From NCBI GenBank assembly GCA_003517285.1, contig DPAW01000288.1, positions 1-6,445 on the forward strand: a stretch of 6,445 bases of DNA, written 5' to 3'. How positions within the stretch are numbered: position 1 is the stretch's first letter; the number at the start of each line of letters is the position of its first letter. This document shows positions 5,646-6,445 of this stretch, one piece after another. The position numbers and the translations under genes were made by a program. The notes beneath the pieces are model-generated. The model was not told the DNA's origin and did no database searches. It saw only the letters and a list, made by a program, of their open reading frames with translations. Source of the stretch: Verrucomicrobiales bacterium. Lineage in GTDB: Bacteria; Verrucomicrobiota; Verrucomicrobiia; Limisphaerales; UBA1100.

Positions 5646-6445
5646 GGTGTTTGTTCTTGGGCCAACAGGCGCGTGGATTCTTCCAGCAGAAACTTGGGTG
5701 CCATGAAGGGTTCGTAACTGATTTCCTGCCAGCGCACGCGCCCGGCCGGGTCGATCAGAAAGGTGCCGTGCAGCGGCGTTTGCTCAAAATCATCGTATGC
5801 CCGGTATTTGCGGAAGGTCTCCAGCGAGGGATCGCTCAACAGCGGGAAATTAAAATGCCGGTCCTTGGCGTCATAGCCGATGAACGTGTCGCGCAATCCC
5901 TGCGCGGTATCCGTGCTAACTGCCAATAGGGTGATGCCCTTTTTCTCAAACTCGGTCGCCATAGGATCAAAGGCATTCAACTGCTCCATGCAATGGGGGC
6001 AGCCTTTGCCGAGATAAAAAATCAGCACCACTGACCGGCCGCGATATTGATCGAGCGCGAAAGGTTTGCCATTGCGGTCGGTCAACGAAAAGGCCGGGGC
6101 CGCGGACGGTTCCCAGCGAAAGGGGCCCAATGTATCCAGCTTCGGCCGTTGGCCCATGTCCTGAACCTCGACCTGCACCTGCCGCCAATCGGCCGGGAGC
6201 TTGAGGGATTTAGCCAAGGGCGCAAGGCGGGCGAACCAAGTCACGCTCAGATCCAGCCCCGGAGCAATGCGGCGCAGATGGTCAAAGGCGGTTTTGGCTT
6301 CTGCGGGTTTTTTGGCTTCATGCAAAATGTATGCCTGCGCGGCCAGAGGCCGGGCCTGTTCGGGGGCCGATTTCACCGCGCTGGCGGCCAGCTTGATGGC
6401 CTCCTCTGAGTTTCCCATTCGGAGTTGCAGGAGGGCTTTGCGTTC
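5642..6445 (-). CDS. TPR-redoxin (AhpC/TSA-like) fusion protein (5' end outside window)
   Basis: Thioredoxin-fold protein fused to tetratricopeptide repeats, read leftwards from the right edge. The frame is open to 6445 (ERKALLQLRMGNSEEAIKLAASAV...), and these residues continue a TPR helix pair, so the Met at 6416-6418 is internal and the start lies outside the window. The TPR-like part ends near codon 6230 (PAEAKTAFDHLRRIAPG). After a linker, the redoxin domain begins at PAFSLTDRNGKPFALDQYRGRSVVLIFYL and carries a CPHC pair (codons 5999-6001 and 5990-5992), followed by ITLLAVSTDT, FPLLSDPSLETFRKYRAYDDF and GTFLIDPAGRVRW, the order seen in the AhpC/TSA peroxiredoxin family. The CxxC pair suggests a thiol-disulfide or peroxide-reducing role; the TPRs probably hold a partner. 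Whether it is exported cannot be judged without the N-terminus. It converges on the DUF1080 gene. Confidence 0.88.
   Translation of the reverse strand, partial: ERKALLQLRMGNSEEAIKLAASAVKSAPEQARPLAAQAYILHEAKKPAEAKTAFDHLRRIAPGLDLSVTWFARLAPLAKSLKLPADWRQVQVEVQDMGQRPKLDTLGPFRWEPSAAPAFSLTDRNGKPFALDQYRGRSVVLIFYLGKGCPHCMEQLNAFDPMATEFEKKGITLLAVSTDTAQGLRDTFIGYDAKDRHFNFPLLSDPSLETFRKYRAYDDFEQTPLHGTFLIDPAGRVRWQEISYEPFMAPKFLLEESTRLLAQEQTP

Overview
The window looks like part of a moderately GC-rich, Gram-negative-type bacterial chromosome. The gene mix points to the PVC group, most likely Verrucomicrobiota or a relative: an ExbB/ExbD pair joined to a VWA protein, a secreted DUF1080 (3-keto-disaccharide hydrolase-like) protein, and a TPR-redoxin fusion. 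That placement is inferred from gene content only, with no rRNA or other marker gene to confirm it. I see no mobile element, CRISPR array, tRNA or rRNA. No stretch longer than 100 bases lacks a gene.

Layout. The plus strand carries four genes. (1) A MotA/TolQ/ExbB-family proton channel, open at the left edge (to 787). (2) An ExbD/TolR-family protein (784-1200), sharing 4 bases with gene 1. (3) A 1071-residue protein (1203-4418), two bases after the ExbD stop. It has one N-terminal membrane helix, then about 630 residues of Ser/Ala/Gly/Gln-rich sequence that resolve into eight degenerate repeats of 72-84 residues, then a Pro-rich stretch, then a C-terminal von Willebrand factor A (VWA) domain with an intact MIDAS. 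(4) A secreted DUF1080 protein (4461-5543) whose C-terminal third looks like a shortened second copy of the same fold. The minus strand carries a TPR-redoxin gene, open at the right edge (5642-6445). Its stop overlaps the start of a possible 19-codon ORF (5586-5645), and a strong hairpin followed by seven Ts on the minus strand ends the unit (5542-5565). The two strands converge there.

Working idea. Genes 1-3 are very tightly packed and probably form one inner-membrane machine. ExbB and ExbD supply the proton-driven motor. The third protein has the layout of TolA or TonB (N-terminal anchor, long extended periplasmic linker, small C-terminal domain), but the terminal domain is a metal-dependent VWA adhesion/ligand domain. 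The long repeat linker has not obviously been described and is the most interesting object here. The DUF1080 gene may be co-transcribed (42-base gap) and would act outside the cytoplasm on carbohydrates. The link between it and the motor is only positional.
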